NCBI RefSeq assembly: GCF_015355755.1
Contig: NZ_JACVEE010000002.1
Coordinates: 1,674,001-1,738,000 of the forward strand
DNA length: 64,000 nucleotides
Source: Nocardia sp. XZ_19_385
GTDB lineage: Bacteria > Actinomycetota > Actinomycetes > Mycobacteriales > Mycobacteriaceae
Direction of reading: 5' to 3'
The position numbers and the translations under genes are program-made. The notes beneath the pieces were generated by a model, which saw only the letters and a program-made list of their open reading frames with translations, had not been told where the DNA came from and ran no database searches. This document shows, piece after piece, positions 7,952 to 16,846 of this stretch (position 1 is its first letter; each line of letters begins with the position of its first letter).

Positions 7952-9662
7952 CCAGCACACGGTCCCGGCGGCGGATGGACCCGCGCTGTCCATCCAGGGG
8001 TTGTCGGTTACTTTCGCCACCGATGCCGGTCCGGTACACGCGGTCTCGAACGTGTCCTACGAGGTGTTCCCCGGCGAGGTGCTCGCCATCGTGGGGGAGT
8101 CCGGTTCCGGCAAATCGGTGAGTTCGCGCACCGCCATCGGCCTGCTGCCGGGCACGGCACAGGTCACCGGCCTGGTCACCCTGGGTACCCAGGCCATCAC
8201 CAAGATGAGCGAGAAGCAGCTCACCGCCCTGCGCGGCGGCGCCATCTCGATGGTGTTCCAGGAGCCGGGCTCGGCGCTGGATCCGCTGTTCACCGTCGGC
8301 TTCCAGATCTCGGAAGCCCTTCGCGCGCACAGCGATATGAACAAGAAGCAGGCCAAGGCGCGCGCCGTGGAACTGCTGCGGCTGGTCGGGCTGCCCGATC
8401 CGGAGCACCGGGTGGACTATTACCCGCACCAGCTCTCCGGCGGGCAGAAACAGCGCGTGATGATCGCCATCGCCATCGCCTGTGAACCCAAGGTGATCAT
8501 CGCCGACGAACCCACCACCGCCCTCGATGTCACCGTGCAGGCCGAAATCCTGGAGCTGCTGCGCGATCTGCGCGATCGCATCGGCAGCGCCATCGTCCTG
8601 ATCACCCACAACATGGGCGTGGTCGCCGACCTTGCCGATCGCGTGGTGGTGATGTGGAACGGCAAGGTCGTCGAAACCGCGCCGGTGGACGAGCTTTTCG
8701 CGCATCCCAAGGAGGAGTACACCCGCAAGCTGCTTGCGGCGGTACCGCACCTGGGCGCACGCAAAGAGCCGGTTCAGGTGACCGAGCCCACCCTCGGGAA
8801 ATCAGAGCCCAAGGTCGCACCGGACAGCACGCCCGTGCTCGAGGTGTGCGATCTGGTCGTGGAATTTCCCGGCCCGTTCGGCCGCCCCCGCTTCCGGGCG
8901 GTCGACACGGTGAGCTTCACCGTCGCGGCCAGCGAAACCCTCGGTCTCGTCGGCGAATCCGGCTCCGGAAAATCCACCATCGGCCGGTGCGTGGCCGCGC
9001 TGCAGCGACCCAGCTCCGGCGTGGTGCGGGTGCGGGGCGAGGAGATCTCGGCGATGTCGCAGCGGCAGCTGCGGCCGATCCGTAAACGCTTCGGTTTCGT
9101 CTTCCAGGATCCGGCGACCTCGCTGAACCCGCGGCTCACCGTGGGCGACTGCGTGGCCGAACCGCTCCTGGTGCACAAGATGGGCAGCGCCGCCGAAATC
9201 CGGGACCGGGTGCGGCGCATGCTCGACGAGGTCCAGTTGCCCGCGGGCGCTGAACGCCGGTACCCGCACGAGTTGTCCGGCGGCCAGCGCCAGCGCGCCA
9301 GCCTGGCCCGGGCCCTGGTGACCAATCCGGATCTGCTCGTCGCCGACGAACCGACCAGCGCGCTCGACGTCTCGGTGCAGGCGGCGGTGCTCGACTTGTT
9401 CGCCGAGCTACAGCGCGAGAGTTCGTTCGCCTGCCTGTTCATCAGCCACGACCTGGCCGTGGTGGATCAGCTGTCGGATCGCATCGTGGTGCTGCGCAAC
9501 GGCGCGGTAGTCGAACAGGGCGACCGGGACCGCATCCTGCGCGATCCCCAGCAGGAGTACACCCAGCGCCTGGTCGCCGCGGTGCCCGTCCCGGACCCGG
9601 TCGAGCAGCGCCGCCGGCGGGCCGAAACCGCGGCGCTGTTCGCCACGGACAGCGCCGGCTGA
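7944..9662 (+). CDS. Oligopeptide ABC transporter ATPase, fused DppD-DppF
   Basis: A 572-aa protein with two complete nucleotide-binding domains in one chain. NBD1 has Walker A GESGSGKS, signature LSGGQKQRV and Walker B VIIADEP. NBD2 has GESGSGKS, LSGGQRQRA and LLVADEP. Most Opp/Dpp systems encode these as two proteins, but the fusion is common in actinobacteria. A charged linker of about 40 residues after residue 265 joins them. ATG 7944 is chosen because AAGGAGG ends 6 nt upstream; the start overlaps the dppC-like gene by 8 nt. It is the last gene of the operon and is followed by a long hairpin terminator. Confidence 0.93.
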   Translation: MSSQHTVPAADGPALSIQGLSVTFATDAGPVHAVSNVSYEVFPGEVLAIVGESGSGKSVSSRTAIGLLPGTAQVTGLVTLGTQAITKMSEKQLTALRGGAISMVFQEPGSALDPLFTVGFQISEALRAHSDMNKKQAKARAVELLRLVGLPDPEHRVDYYPHQLSGGQKQRVMIAIAIACEPKVIIADEPTTALDVTVQAEILELLRDLRDRIGSAIVLITHNMGVVADLADRVVVMWNGKVVETAPVDELFAHPKEEYTRKLLAAVPHLGARKEPVQVTEPTLGKSEPKVAPDSTPVLEVCDLVVEFPGPFGRPRFRAVDTVSFTVAASETLGLVGESGSGKSTIGRCVAALQRPSSGVVRVRGEEISAMSQRQLRPIRKRFGFVFQDPATSLNPRLTVGDCVAEPLLVHKMGSAAEIRDRVRRMLDEVQLPAGAERRYPHELSGGQRQRASLARALVTNPDLLVADEPTSALDVSVQAAVLDLFAELQRESSFACLFISHDLAVVDQLSDRIVVLRNGAVVEQGDRDRILRDPQQEYTQRLVAAVPVPDPVEQRRRRAETAALFATDSAG

Positions 9663-9671
9663 TCTCGAATG

Positions 9672-9725
9672 CGGCCCCGTTGCGGAGTGTTGTCAAGGGA
9701 ACGAGCCAACTCCGCTGCGGGGCCG
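9672..9725 (+). terminator. Terminator of the oligopeptide importer operon
   Basis: Arms CGGCCCCG (9672-9679) and CGGGGCCG (9718-9725) are perfect. An inner GCGGAGT/ACTCCGC stem continues after a 2-nt mismatch. TTATCC follows. It sits just before the purM promoter and insulates the two units. Confidence 0.8.
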
Positions 9726-9790
9726 TTATCCGGTTCCGGTAGCGTGAGCAGGCATCTATCCGCCGATTCGGTTTGGAGCTTTCCCCGAAA

Positions 9791-10870
<1,080 letters not shown>

Positions 10871-10888
10871 AAACCTGCGAAGACACCG

Positions 10889-10917
10889 AAAGCCCCGGCC
10901 GGAAGGCCGGGGCTTTT
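10889..10917 (+). terminator. Terminator of purM
   Basis: AAAGCCCCGGCC and GGCCGGGGCTTT form a perfect 12-bp stem with a GGAA tetraloop, followed by TTGTGTTG. It lies 18 bp after the purM stop and is a textbook rho-independent structure. Confidence 0.9.
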
Positions 10918-11019
10918 GTGTTGAGAGTCAGTCACTTTCGCTGAGCTGACGACTCAGCGCCCCGCATCGGAACGATGAGGGCGCTGGTGTCGATATGCAA
11001 GCCTCTAGCGCTGCGAATC

Positions 11020-11220
11020 TCAGCGACGCCAGTCGTCGTCATCCCATCGAGATGACGGCTCGTCTGCGTCGTGCTCGTCGGACAGCACTCCACCACTCAT
11101 CGGAGTGTTGGGGCTACCCGCGAGCTCGCGCTGAAGGCTCGCGAAGTCGGTGTTATGCGTGCTGTATTTCAGCTCGCGTGCAACCTTGGTCTGCTTTGCC
11201 TTAGCCCGGCCACGGCCCAT
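11020..11220 (-). CDS. DUF3073 small acidic-tail protein
   Basis: A 66-aa protein with the basic start MGRGRAKAKQTKVARELKY and an Asp/Glu-rich tail ending SSRWDDDDWRR. This is the DUF3073 family, ubiquitous in Actinobacteria and of unknown function (Rv0810c in M. tuberculosis). The basic N-terminus suggests nucleic-acid or ribosome contact, which is inference only. Its place directly after purM is conserved. A GAGGGGG ribosome-binding site precedes the ATG. Confidence 0.88.
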   Translation of the reverse strand: MGRGRAKAKQTKVARELKYSTHNTDFASLQRELAGSPNTPMSGGVLSDEHDADEPSSRWDDDDWRR

Positions 11221-11290
11221 GGCTGACCCCCTCGCGTCACTGCGGGGCGGCCTGGGGTGTGTTGGCGGCCCCGTTCGAATTAATACTCTT

Positions 11291-11318
11291 CCTGACAGAC
11301 ACTTTAGCGTGTGTCAGG
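11291..11318. repeat. Imperfect inverted repeat upstream of the DUF3073 gene
   Basis: CCTGACAGACAC (11291-11302) and GTGTGTCAGG (11309-11318) pair with a small bulge. The element lies between the DUF3073 gene and the 3' end of the asparaginase gene. It could be the terminator of the asparaginase cluster or an operator for the DUF3073 gene; the sequence does not decide. Confidence 0.45.
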
Positions 11319-11395
11319 CGCTCGCGCTTCCAGGAGTGGGGGAAGTACTCCGGAAGTGGGGTTGTTTGCCCGGTTGTCGCCGTCCGGCCAGGTGC

Positions 11396-12346
11396 CTAGA
11401 GCGTGCCGGGGATGGCTCGGATCACCCCGACCCGGGCGCCGCCACCCATGATCGGCAGCGCCGCGAGTTCGGTGTGGGCGTCGGTCCATTCGATACCCAT
11501 GCGCTGCAAAATGGCCAGCGTCAAGGGCATTCGCGCCCGGTCGTGGCCGTCATCGATCTTGTAGGCGAACGCCGAGCCGTCCGGCAGCGCGCCCGCGTGC
11601 ACGCCGTCGGCGCCGATTTTGCAGACCAGGCCGGGTGTGGCTCGCATGGCCAGCAAGTCCGGAGCGTTCGTGCCGGAAATCACTCGCGGATGCGATCGGA
11701 TCGCGTCTGCGACACGGCGCTCGGGCGAGCCGGGCGCGGCGGTGGCCATGGCCGCGAACGCGCGGGCCAGATTCACCAGCGAGACCGGAATGATCGGCAG
11801 GCCACAACCATCGATGCCGAGATCGGTTTCGGGTTCACCGGTGAGCTCGGTGATGGTGGCGATCACCGATTGCTGGAGCGGGTGACTCTCGGCCAGATAC
11901 CCCTCGGTCGGCCAGCCGTTGATCTGGCAGGTCGCGAGCATGGCGGCGTGCTTGCCGGAACAGTTCATGTAGACCTTGCGCGGCTGGCCGGCGGTGACGG
12001 CGGCGGCGCGGGCGCGGTCCTCGAACGGGTAGTCGGCCGGGCATTCGAGCTGCTTCTCGTCGAAGCCGAAACGCGCCAGCAGCCGCTCGACCAGGGCGAC
12101 ATGATCGGGTTCACCGAAGTGCGAGGCCGTGGTGATCGCCAGCTCGGCATCATCGACGGGTTCGAAACCGTTGCGCAGCAGCGTGATCGCCTGCATCGGC
12201 TTGTTGGTCGAGCGCGGGAAGATCGGCAGGTGCACCTCGCCGAGTTCCAAGGTGGCCTCGCCGTCGGCGCCGAGGATGACCACCGAACCACGGTGCACGC
12301 ACTCACGGAACCCGGACCGAACAACCTCGACCAGTTCGACACTCAA
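11396..12346 (-). CDS. Asparaginase (Rhizobium/AnsA thermolabile type)
   Basis: A 316-aa member of the asparaginase II family related to Rhizobium etli ReAV rather than to E. coli enzymes. Motifs at the expected places are RSTNKPMQA (Ser-x-x-Lys pair), NCSGKHAAM and GIDGCGLP, which hold the catalytic Ser/Lys and Cys residues of the family. It should hydrolyse L-asparagine to aspartate and ammonia in the cytoplasm. The TTG start at 12346 is set by GGAGG 7 nt upstream and overlaps the MOSC stop by 4 nt (TTGA). It is the last gene of a three-gene coupled cluster with MOSC and ygfZ-like genes. Confidence 0.85.
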   Translation of the reverse strand: MSVELVEVVRSGFRECVHRGSVVILGADGEATLELGEVHLPIFPRSTNKPMQAITLLRNGFEPVDDAELAITTASHFGEPDHVALVERLLARFGFDEKQLECPADYPFEDRARAAAVTAGQPRKVYMNCSGKHAAMLATCQINGWPTEGYLAESHPLQQSVIATITELTGEPETDLGIDGCGLPIIPVSLVNLARAFAAMATAAPGSPERRVADAIRSHPRVISGTNAPDLLAMRATPGLVCKIGADGVHAGALPDGSAFAYKIDDGHDRARMPLTLAILQRMGIEWTDAHTELAALPIMGGGARVGVIRAIPGTL

Positions 12347-13017
12347 GACACTGCCTCCGTTCGCTGGGCTACGGCGCGGGCGGCGTTCGCGTGCCGGCGC
12401 GCATGTCGTTCGATCTGCATGCGGACGTCGTCGGAGAGCGACGGCTCCACCTCGAGCAGCAGGTTCAGGCGATCCATGTCCGCACCGGCGAACAGGTCCC
12501 GGGCGGTGATGCCGTGCTCGGGAACGTGCACGACCCGAACCTCGTCACCCGCGCCGACACTGCCCTCGGTCAATACGCGCAGGTAGGCGCCGGTATCGCT
12601 GCGCAGCGCGAAGCGCTTGACCCAGTGCGCCTCGCCGGCCCAGTGCTGGAAGACAGCACACGGCACGCGCGGGGCGCTGACCTCCAGGAGAGTGTCGCCG
12701 ATCGCCCAGCGGGCACCGAGCACCGCGTCACTGACCGCGAGCCCGTCGATCCGCAGGTTCTCGCCGAACCATCCGGCAGGCAGTTCCCGGCTGAGTTCCT
12801 GGGCCCAACGCTGGGCATCCGCCTCCCCGTAGGCGTAGACCGCCTGGTGGATGCCGCCATGAAACTTGGTGTCGGCGACATGGTCACCGGCCAGTCCGAG
12901 CCTGCGCACCCCGACCCGGCCGGGCACCGGCCGTTTGTCGATGGCGGTCCGCCCGACGCGGCCCGGAACCTCGAGCTCGGCGTGCACCACACAGACCGCG
13001 AGAACCTCGGCCGTCAT
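12343..13017 (-). CDS. MOSC domain protein (YiiM-like)
   Basis: A 224-aa protein with a MOSC beta-barrel at about residues 20-165. The signature is VRRLGLAGDHVADTKFHGG followed by AVYAYGEAD. The conserved Cys lies in APRVPCAVFQHW, which in MOSC proteins binds sulfide or the molybdenum cofactor. A C-terminal three-helix region follows. YiiM-like members reduce N-hydroxylated compounds, but the actual substrate here is unknown. ATG 13017 shares a base with the upstream stop (TGATG), so coupling to the YgfZ-like gene is tight. Confidence 0.85.
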   Translation of the reverse strand: MTAEVLAVCVVHAELEVPGRVGRTAIDKRPVPGRVGVRRLGLAGDHVADTKFHGGIHQAVYAYGEADAQRWAQELSRELPAGWFGENLRIDGLAVSDAVLGARWAIGDTLLEVSAPRVPCAVFQHWAGEAHWVKRFALRSDTGAYLRVLTEGSVGAGDEVRVVHVPEHGITARDLFAGADMDRLNLLLEVEPSLSDDVRMQIERHARRHANAARAVAQRTEAVS

Positions 13018-14129
13018 CACCGGCCGCGCAAGCGATCGACGGCGAGCCGCCCCGCCTGTGGAGTGTCATCGACCGGGACCGAGTCGGGGTCGATCGCGGC
13101 GGCGGTCGGCCCCGCGGTGAGTGCGGTGTCGGCGGGAACGGCGCGCTTGATCAAAGCCAGTGCGATCGGCCCGAATTCGAAGTGATCGATAACGGTGCCG
13201 AGCCGCCCGACCGTACGCCCGCCGGCGGTCACATCGTCACCGGGCACCGGCCGCTCATCAGCGGACCCATCCAGATGCAGCAGCACCAGGTGCCGCGGCG
13301 GTTTGCCGAGGTTATGCACCCGCGCGACGGTCTCCTGCCCCCGGTAGCACCCCTTGTTCAGGTGCACCGCGCCATACTCCTCGATCCCGCCGATCCAACG
13401 CGCCTCGTGCGGAATAGTGCGGTCGTCGGTGTCCTGACCGATACGCGGACGCACGGCAGCCACCCGCAGCGCTTCGAAGGCCCACATCCCCGCGGGTGCG
13501 GCACCGGCCGTAGTCAACGTGGCCCACCAGTCGGCAAGGCGCTCGCGGGGAACAACCAGATCGAAGGAATCCTCGGTCGGCCACGGCATACGGCGCAGGA
13601 ACCCACCATCGGGCAGCGGCACGGCTTTCAGAACATCAGGCAGCTCGGCGATCCCCAGCGCCGAGGTCAGGCCGGCGACACCGGGACCAAGCAGGCTCAG
13701 CACCACGAAGTCGGCAGCAACCGGCTTCGCATCAGCCCAGAACACCATCTTCTGCAAGAACGACAGCAGCTCGGGCCCACGCTCGGCCTCGGTGTCGATC
13801 CACACGGTCCCATCGAGCTCGGTCAGCACGAAGTGGTTGAGCACCCGCCCGTTGAGATCGAGGTCAAGATTCTCGGCAGACTGCCCATCCCCAAGATCCG
13901 CAACATGCTGGCTGGTGATCGTATGCAACCAGCTCAGGCGCTCTTTACCGGTGATGTTCAGAACGAACCGATGCGACCGATCAACAACAGCCACCCGCTG
14001 CGCAGCAGCACGCTGCTCCCCGAACGGATCCCCGTAATGCCAGGCCACCGCGGCATCCGGAGACCCCGGAACCCCCGCAACAGCATCCGAGACGGAAAGA
14101 AGAGGACTGGGCACAACGACCACGGACAC
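13017..14129 (-). CDS. Folate-binding YgfZ/GcvT-like protein
   Basis: A 370-aa GcvT-fold protein. The YgfZ signature NKGCYRGQE contains the Cys needed in E. coli YgfZ for folate-dependent Fe-S cluster repair or tRNA modification. The N-terminal HYGDPFGEQRAAAQRVAVVDRSHR segment is also typical. The homologue in M. tuberculosis, Rv0811c, lies at the same place. The GTG at 14129 is chosen because TAGAGT (14137-14142) is a -10 exactly 7 nt upstream, implying a leaderless mRNA; an ATG at 14174 would lie upstream of that promoter. It heads the cluster with MOSC and asparaginase. Confidence 0.88.
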   Translation of the reverse strand: MSVVVVPSPLLSVSDAVAGVPGSPDAAVAWHYGDPFGEQRAAAQRVAVVDRSHRFVLNITGKERLSWLHTITSQHVADLGDGQSAENLDLDLNGRVLNHFVLTELDGTVWIDTEAERGPELLSFLQKMVFWADAKPVAADFVVLSLLGPGVAGLTSALGIAELPDVLKAVPLPDGGFLRRMPWPTEDSFDLVVPRERLADWWATLTTAGAAPAGMWAFEALRVAAVRPRIGQDTDDRTIPHEARWIGGIEEYGAVHLNKGCYRGQETVARVHNLGKPPRHLVLLHLDGSADERPVPGDDVTAGGRTVGRLGTVIDHFEFGPIALALIKRAVPADTALTAGPTAAAIDPDSVPVDDTPQAGRLAVDRLRGR

Positions 14130-14237
14130 GTAAACCACTCTAGGCCCCGCCCCACCCCGAGCGCCGCTCACCATGACAAGAACTACATAACCTCAGGGCG
14201 AACGCCGAGCGAAGCGAGGCAAGCCCGAAGCAGCGCA

Positions 14238-14266
14238 GCACCGGGGAAGCGAAGCGCCCCCGGTGC
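14238..14266. repeat. Hairpin GCACCGGGG/CCCCGGTGC
   Basis: A perfect 9-bp stem (14238-14246 with 14258-14266) and an 11-nt loop lie in the 212-bp gap between two divergent genes. The loop AAGCGAAGCGC belongs to a GCGAAGCGAG-type repeat pattern also seen at 14205-14225. The role is unknown. Confidence 0.5.
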
Positions 14267-14279
14267 TCCTCCGGAAAAG

Positions 14280-14332
14280 CTAATCGGCAGGACGAACGCC
14301 GAGCGGCAGCGAGGTGTCGTCCTGCCGATTAG
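14280..14332. promoter_or_regulatory. Perfect 16-bp inverted repeat overlapping the pabC promoter
   Basis: CTAATCGGCAGGACGA (14280-14295) and its exact reverse complement (14317-14332) are separated by 21 nt. TAGGCT at 14330-14335 is a -10 element 6 nt before the pabC ATG, so the right arm covers the -35 to -10 zone. The repeat may be a large operator or a hairpin stopping read-through; its position on a leaderless promoter favours regulation. This is inference. Confidence 0.5.
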
Positions 14333-14341
14333 GCTCCAGGC

Positions 14342-15262
14342 ATGGTAGATCGAGTTCTTGTAACACTCGACGGCGCGGTCCGGGATGCGGACGCGCCGTT
14401 GCTGTTTGCCGACGATATCGGTGTGCTGCGCGGTGACGGTGTCTTCGAGACGGTGCTGGTGCGTAGCGGTAAAGCGTGTGCGATCGAACATCACCTAGGT
14501 CGGCTACGCCACTCGGCGCAGGCGCTGGACCTACCCGAGCCGGAACTGGCGCGCTGGCGCGAGGCGGTCGAGACCGCCGCCAAGGAGTGGGGCAGTGAGC
14601 GCGAGGGCGTGCTGCGGATGGTGCTGACCCGGGGGCGCGACAGCGATCTGCCCGGCGTGAAAGACAGTGTCACTTCGGGGGATCTGGCGGCCGCGGTGCC
14701 GGTGCCTACCGCGTACGTGCTGGTGTTGCCGGTCGGGGCACGGGTGGCCAAGGCCCGGACCGAGGGCATCAAGGTGGTTTCGCTGGCCCGGGGGATTTCG
14801 ATCGATTTGGCGCAGGCCGCGCCGTGGCAGCTGCTCGGCGCGAAGACGCTGTCCTACGCGACGAACATGTCGGCGCTGCGGTTCGCGCAGCGGATGGGCG
14901 CCGACGACGTGATCTTCACCAGCAATGAGAACCGGGTGCTGGAGGGTCCGCGTTCGACGGTGGTGATCGCGCGCGACAAGCAGTTGCTGACGCCGCCCGC
15001 GAAGAACGGTGTGCTGCCGGGTGTCACGCAGCGCGCGTTGTTCGCCGAGGCGGAGAAGGCCGGCTGGGAGTGCGTCTACAAATCTCTGTTCACTGCGGAT
15101 TTGCTCACGTGCGACAGCGTCTGGTTGCTGTCCAGCATCACCCTGGCTGCCCGGGTGAACTCGCTGGACGGGCTGCGGATGTCGGCGCCGGACAATGCCC
15201 AAGTGATCATCGACCTGGTAGATCGGGCTGTCGAGAAGACGGGATCGGCCCGCGACTGGTGA
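14342..15262 (+). CDS. pabC: 4-amino-4-deoxychorismate lyase (class IV aminotransferase fold)
   Basis: A 306-aa PLP enzyme of folate synthesis that converts aminodeoxychorismate to p-aminobenzoate and pyruvate. The PLP lysine is in LLGAKTLSYATNMSALR. The phosphate-binding TRGRDSDLPG-like and VLEGPRSTV segments are visible. It matches Rv0812 in the same gene order, which supports lyase over branched-chain aminotransferase, though class IV members are hard to separate by eye. ATG 14342 is leaderless (TAGGCT -10 at 6 nt). A YgfZ-like folate-binding protein is the divergent neighbour, a sensible functional link. Confidence 0.85.
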   Translation: MVDRVLVTLDGAVRDADAPLLFADDIGVLRGDGVFETVLVRSGKACAIEHHLGRLRHSAQALDLPEPELARWREAVETAAKEWGSEREGVLRMVLTRGRDSDLPGVKDSVTSGDLAAAVPVPTAYVLVLPVGARVAKARTEGIKVVSLARGISIDLAQAAPWQLLGAKTLSYATNMSALRFAQRMGADDVIFTSNENRVLEGPRSTVVIARDKQLLTPPAKNGVLPGVTQRALFAEAEKAGWECVYKSLFTADLLTCDSVWLLSSITLAARVNSLDGLRMSAPDNAQVIIDLVDRAVEKTGSARDW

Positions 15263-15310
15263 CCTGGCCGCACGCTAGCAAATTGCTGGCGTGTCGTGTC
15301 GCAGCGCACG

Positions 15311-15357
15311 TTGAACCGGGCACCTTCCGGCGTATCGTTTACTACGACATGTCGTAG
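15311..15357 (+). promoter_or_regulatory. cydA promoter with +1 palindromic operator
   Basis: A -35 TTGAAC (15311-15316), 16-bp spacer and -10 TATCGT (15333-15338) precede a perfect 16-bp palindrome CTACGACATGTCGTAG (15342-15357) that would span the transcription start. A repressor there would block initiation. The ACTAC...GTAG half-sites resemble operators of the BlaI/MecI family described in mycobacteria; that assignment is tentative. No Rex-like site is visible. Confidence 0.6.
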
Positions 15358-15373
15358 ATCGGCTGGAGGTCGG

Positions 15374-16837
15374 ATGAACGTCGTCGACGTCGCGCGTTGG
15401 CAGTTCGGAATCACCACCGTTTATCACTTCATCTTCGTGCCGCTCACGATCGGCTTGGCGCCGCTCATCGCCGGCATGCAGACGGCCTGGGTGATCACGG
15501 GCAAGGAGCACTGGAAACGTCTCACCAAGTTCTTCGGCAAGCTGTTCCTGATCAACTTCGCGCTCGGTGTCGCCACCGGCATCGTGCAGGAATTCCAATT
15601 CGGCATGGGCTGGAGCGAATACTCCCGCTTCGTCGGCGACGTCTTCGGCGCACCGCTGGCGATGGAGGCGCTGGTCGCCTTCTTCCTGGAGTCGACCTTC
15701 ATCGGTCTGTGGATCTTCGGCTGGGACCGGCTGCCGAAAAAGGTGCACCTGGCGTGCATCTGGCTGGTTGCCATCGGCGTCAACGCCTCCGCGTACTTCA
15801 TCATCGCGGCCAACTCGTTCATGCAGCATCCGGTCGGCGCGCGCTTCAACCCCGAGACCGGACGCGCTGAACTGACCAGCATTTGGGAAGTCATCACGAA
15901 TGTGACGACGTTGGCAGCCTTCCCGCACGTGATCGCCGGGGCCCTGCTCACCTCGGCCACTTTCATGGCGGGTATCGCCGGTTGGTGGATGGTCCGGACG
16001 ATGCGCAAGGGCGATCCGGCGGGTATCGAAGACGCGCGCATCATGTGGCGACCGGCCGCACGCGTGGGCCTGTGGCTCATCCCGGTCTCCTGCATCGCGC
16101 TCATCTACACCGGCGACGTGCAGGGCAAGCTGATGTTCGAGCAGCAGCCCATGAAGATGGCGTCGGCGGAATCGCTGTGCCACACCGAAACCGATCCCGA
16201 ATTCTCCGTCCTCACCGTCGGCACCCACAATAACTGCGACAGCGTCGAACACCTCATCGAGGTGCCCTACGTGCTGCCGTGGCTGGCCGAGGGCAAGTTC
16301 AGCGGCGTAACCCTCGACGGCGTCAAAGATCTCCAGGCGTCCTACAACGAGATGTACGGCCCCGGTGACTACCGGCCCAACCTGTTCGTCACCTACTGGA
16401 CCTTCCGGGCCATGATCACCTGGATGGCGGGTTCGATCCTGCTGGCGCTGGTCGGCTTCTGGTTGACCCGGCGCGGGCGGGTGCCGGACCAGAAATGGTT
16501 CGGATGGCTGTCGCTGCTGGCCATCGCCACGCCGTTCCTGGGCAACAGCGCCGGTTGGATCTTCACCGAGATGGGCCGGCAACCGTGGGTGGTCGCACCC
16601 AACCCGACCGGTGACCCGAACATTCGAATGACAGTGCAGCAGGGCGTATCCGGAGTATCCGCGGGCACCATCCTGACCTCGCTCATCGTCTTCACGCTGC
16701 TGTACGGCCTGCTCGCGATCGCCTGGTTCTACCTGCAGCGGCGCTATGTGATGGCCGGGCCGGAACCCGCGGCCACCGAATCCGACAACCCGGAGCTGAC
16801 CGGCGAATCCGTCGACAAGCTTTCCTTCGCCTACTAG
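15374..16837 (+). CDS. cydA: Cytochrome bd oxidase subunit I
   Basis: A 487-aa membrane subunit of the quinol oxidase that reduces O2 to water without pumping protons. Nine helices are expected. The early WQFGITTVYHFIFVPLTIG contains the haem b595 ligand His, and NFALGVATGIVQEFQFGMGW is a family hallmark. The Q-loop is of the short type, with the conserved motif around GWIFTEMGRQPW. The ATG has GGAGGT 3 nt upstream. It heads the cydABDC operon, which is absent from this place in M. tuberculosis and so was inserted or retained between pabC and the nitrobindin-like gene. Confidence 0.97.
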   Translation: MNVVDVARWQFGITTVYHFIFVPLTIGLAPLIAGMQTAWVITGKEHWKRLTKFFGKLFLINFALGVATGIVQEFQFGMGWSEYSRFVGDVFGAPLAMEALVAFFLESTFIGLWIFGWDRLPKKVHLACIWLVAIGVNASAYFIIAANSFMQHPVGARFNPETGRAELTSIWEVITNVTTLAAFPHVIAGALLTSATFMAGIAGWWMVRTMRKGDPAGIEDARIMWRPAARVGLWLIPVSCIALIYTGDVQGKLMFEQQPMKMASAESLCHTETDPEFSVLTVGTHNNCDSVEHLIEVPYVLPWLAEGKFSGVTLDGVKDLQASYNEMYGPGDYRPNLFVTYWTFRAMITWMAGSILLALVGFWLTRRGRVPDQKWFGWLSLLAIATPFLGNSAGWIFTEMGRQPWVVAPNPTGDPNIRMTVQQGVSGVSAGTILTSLIVFTLLYGLLAIAWFYLQRRYVMAGPEPAATESDNPELTGESVDKLSFAY

Positions 16838-16846
16838 GAGACCCGG

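Noticed and set aside
9773..9790. TTG start for purM six codons upstream
   Set aside because: The ATG at 9791 matches the usual PurM N-terminus (TEQ...SYAAAGVD) and has its own Shine-Dalgarno; the TTG extension overlaps that site.
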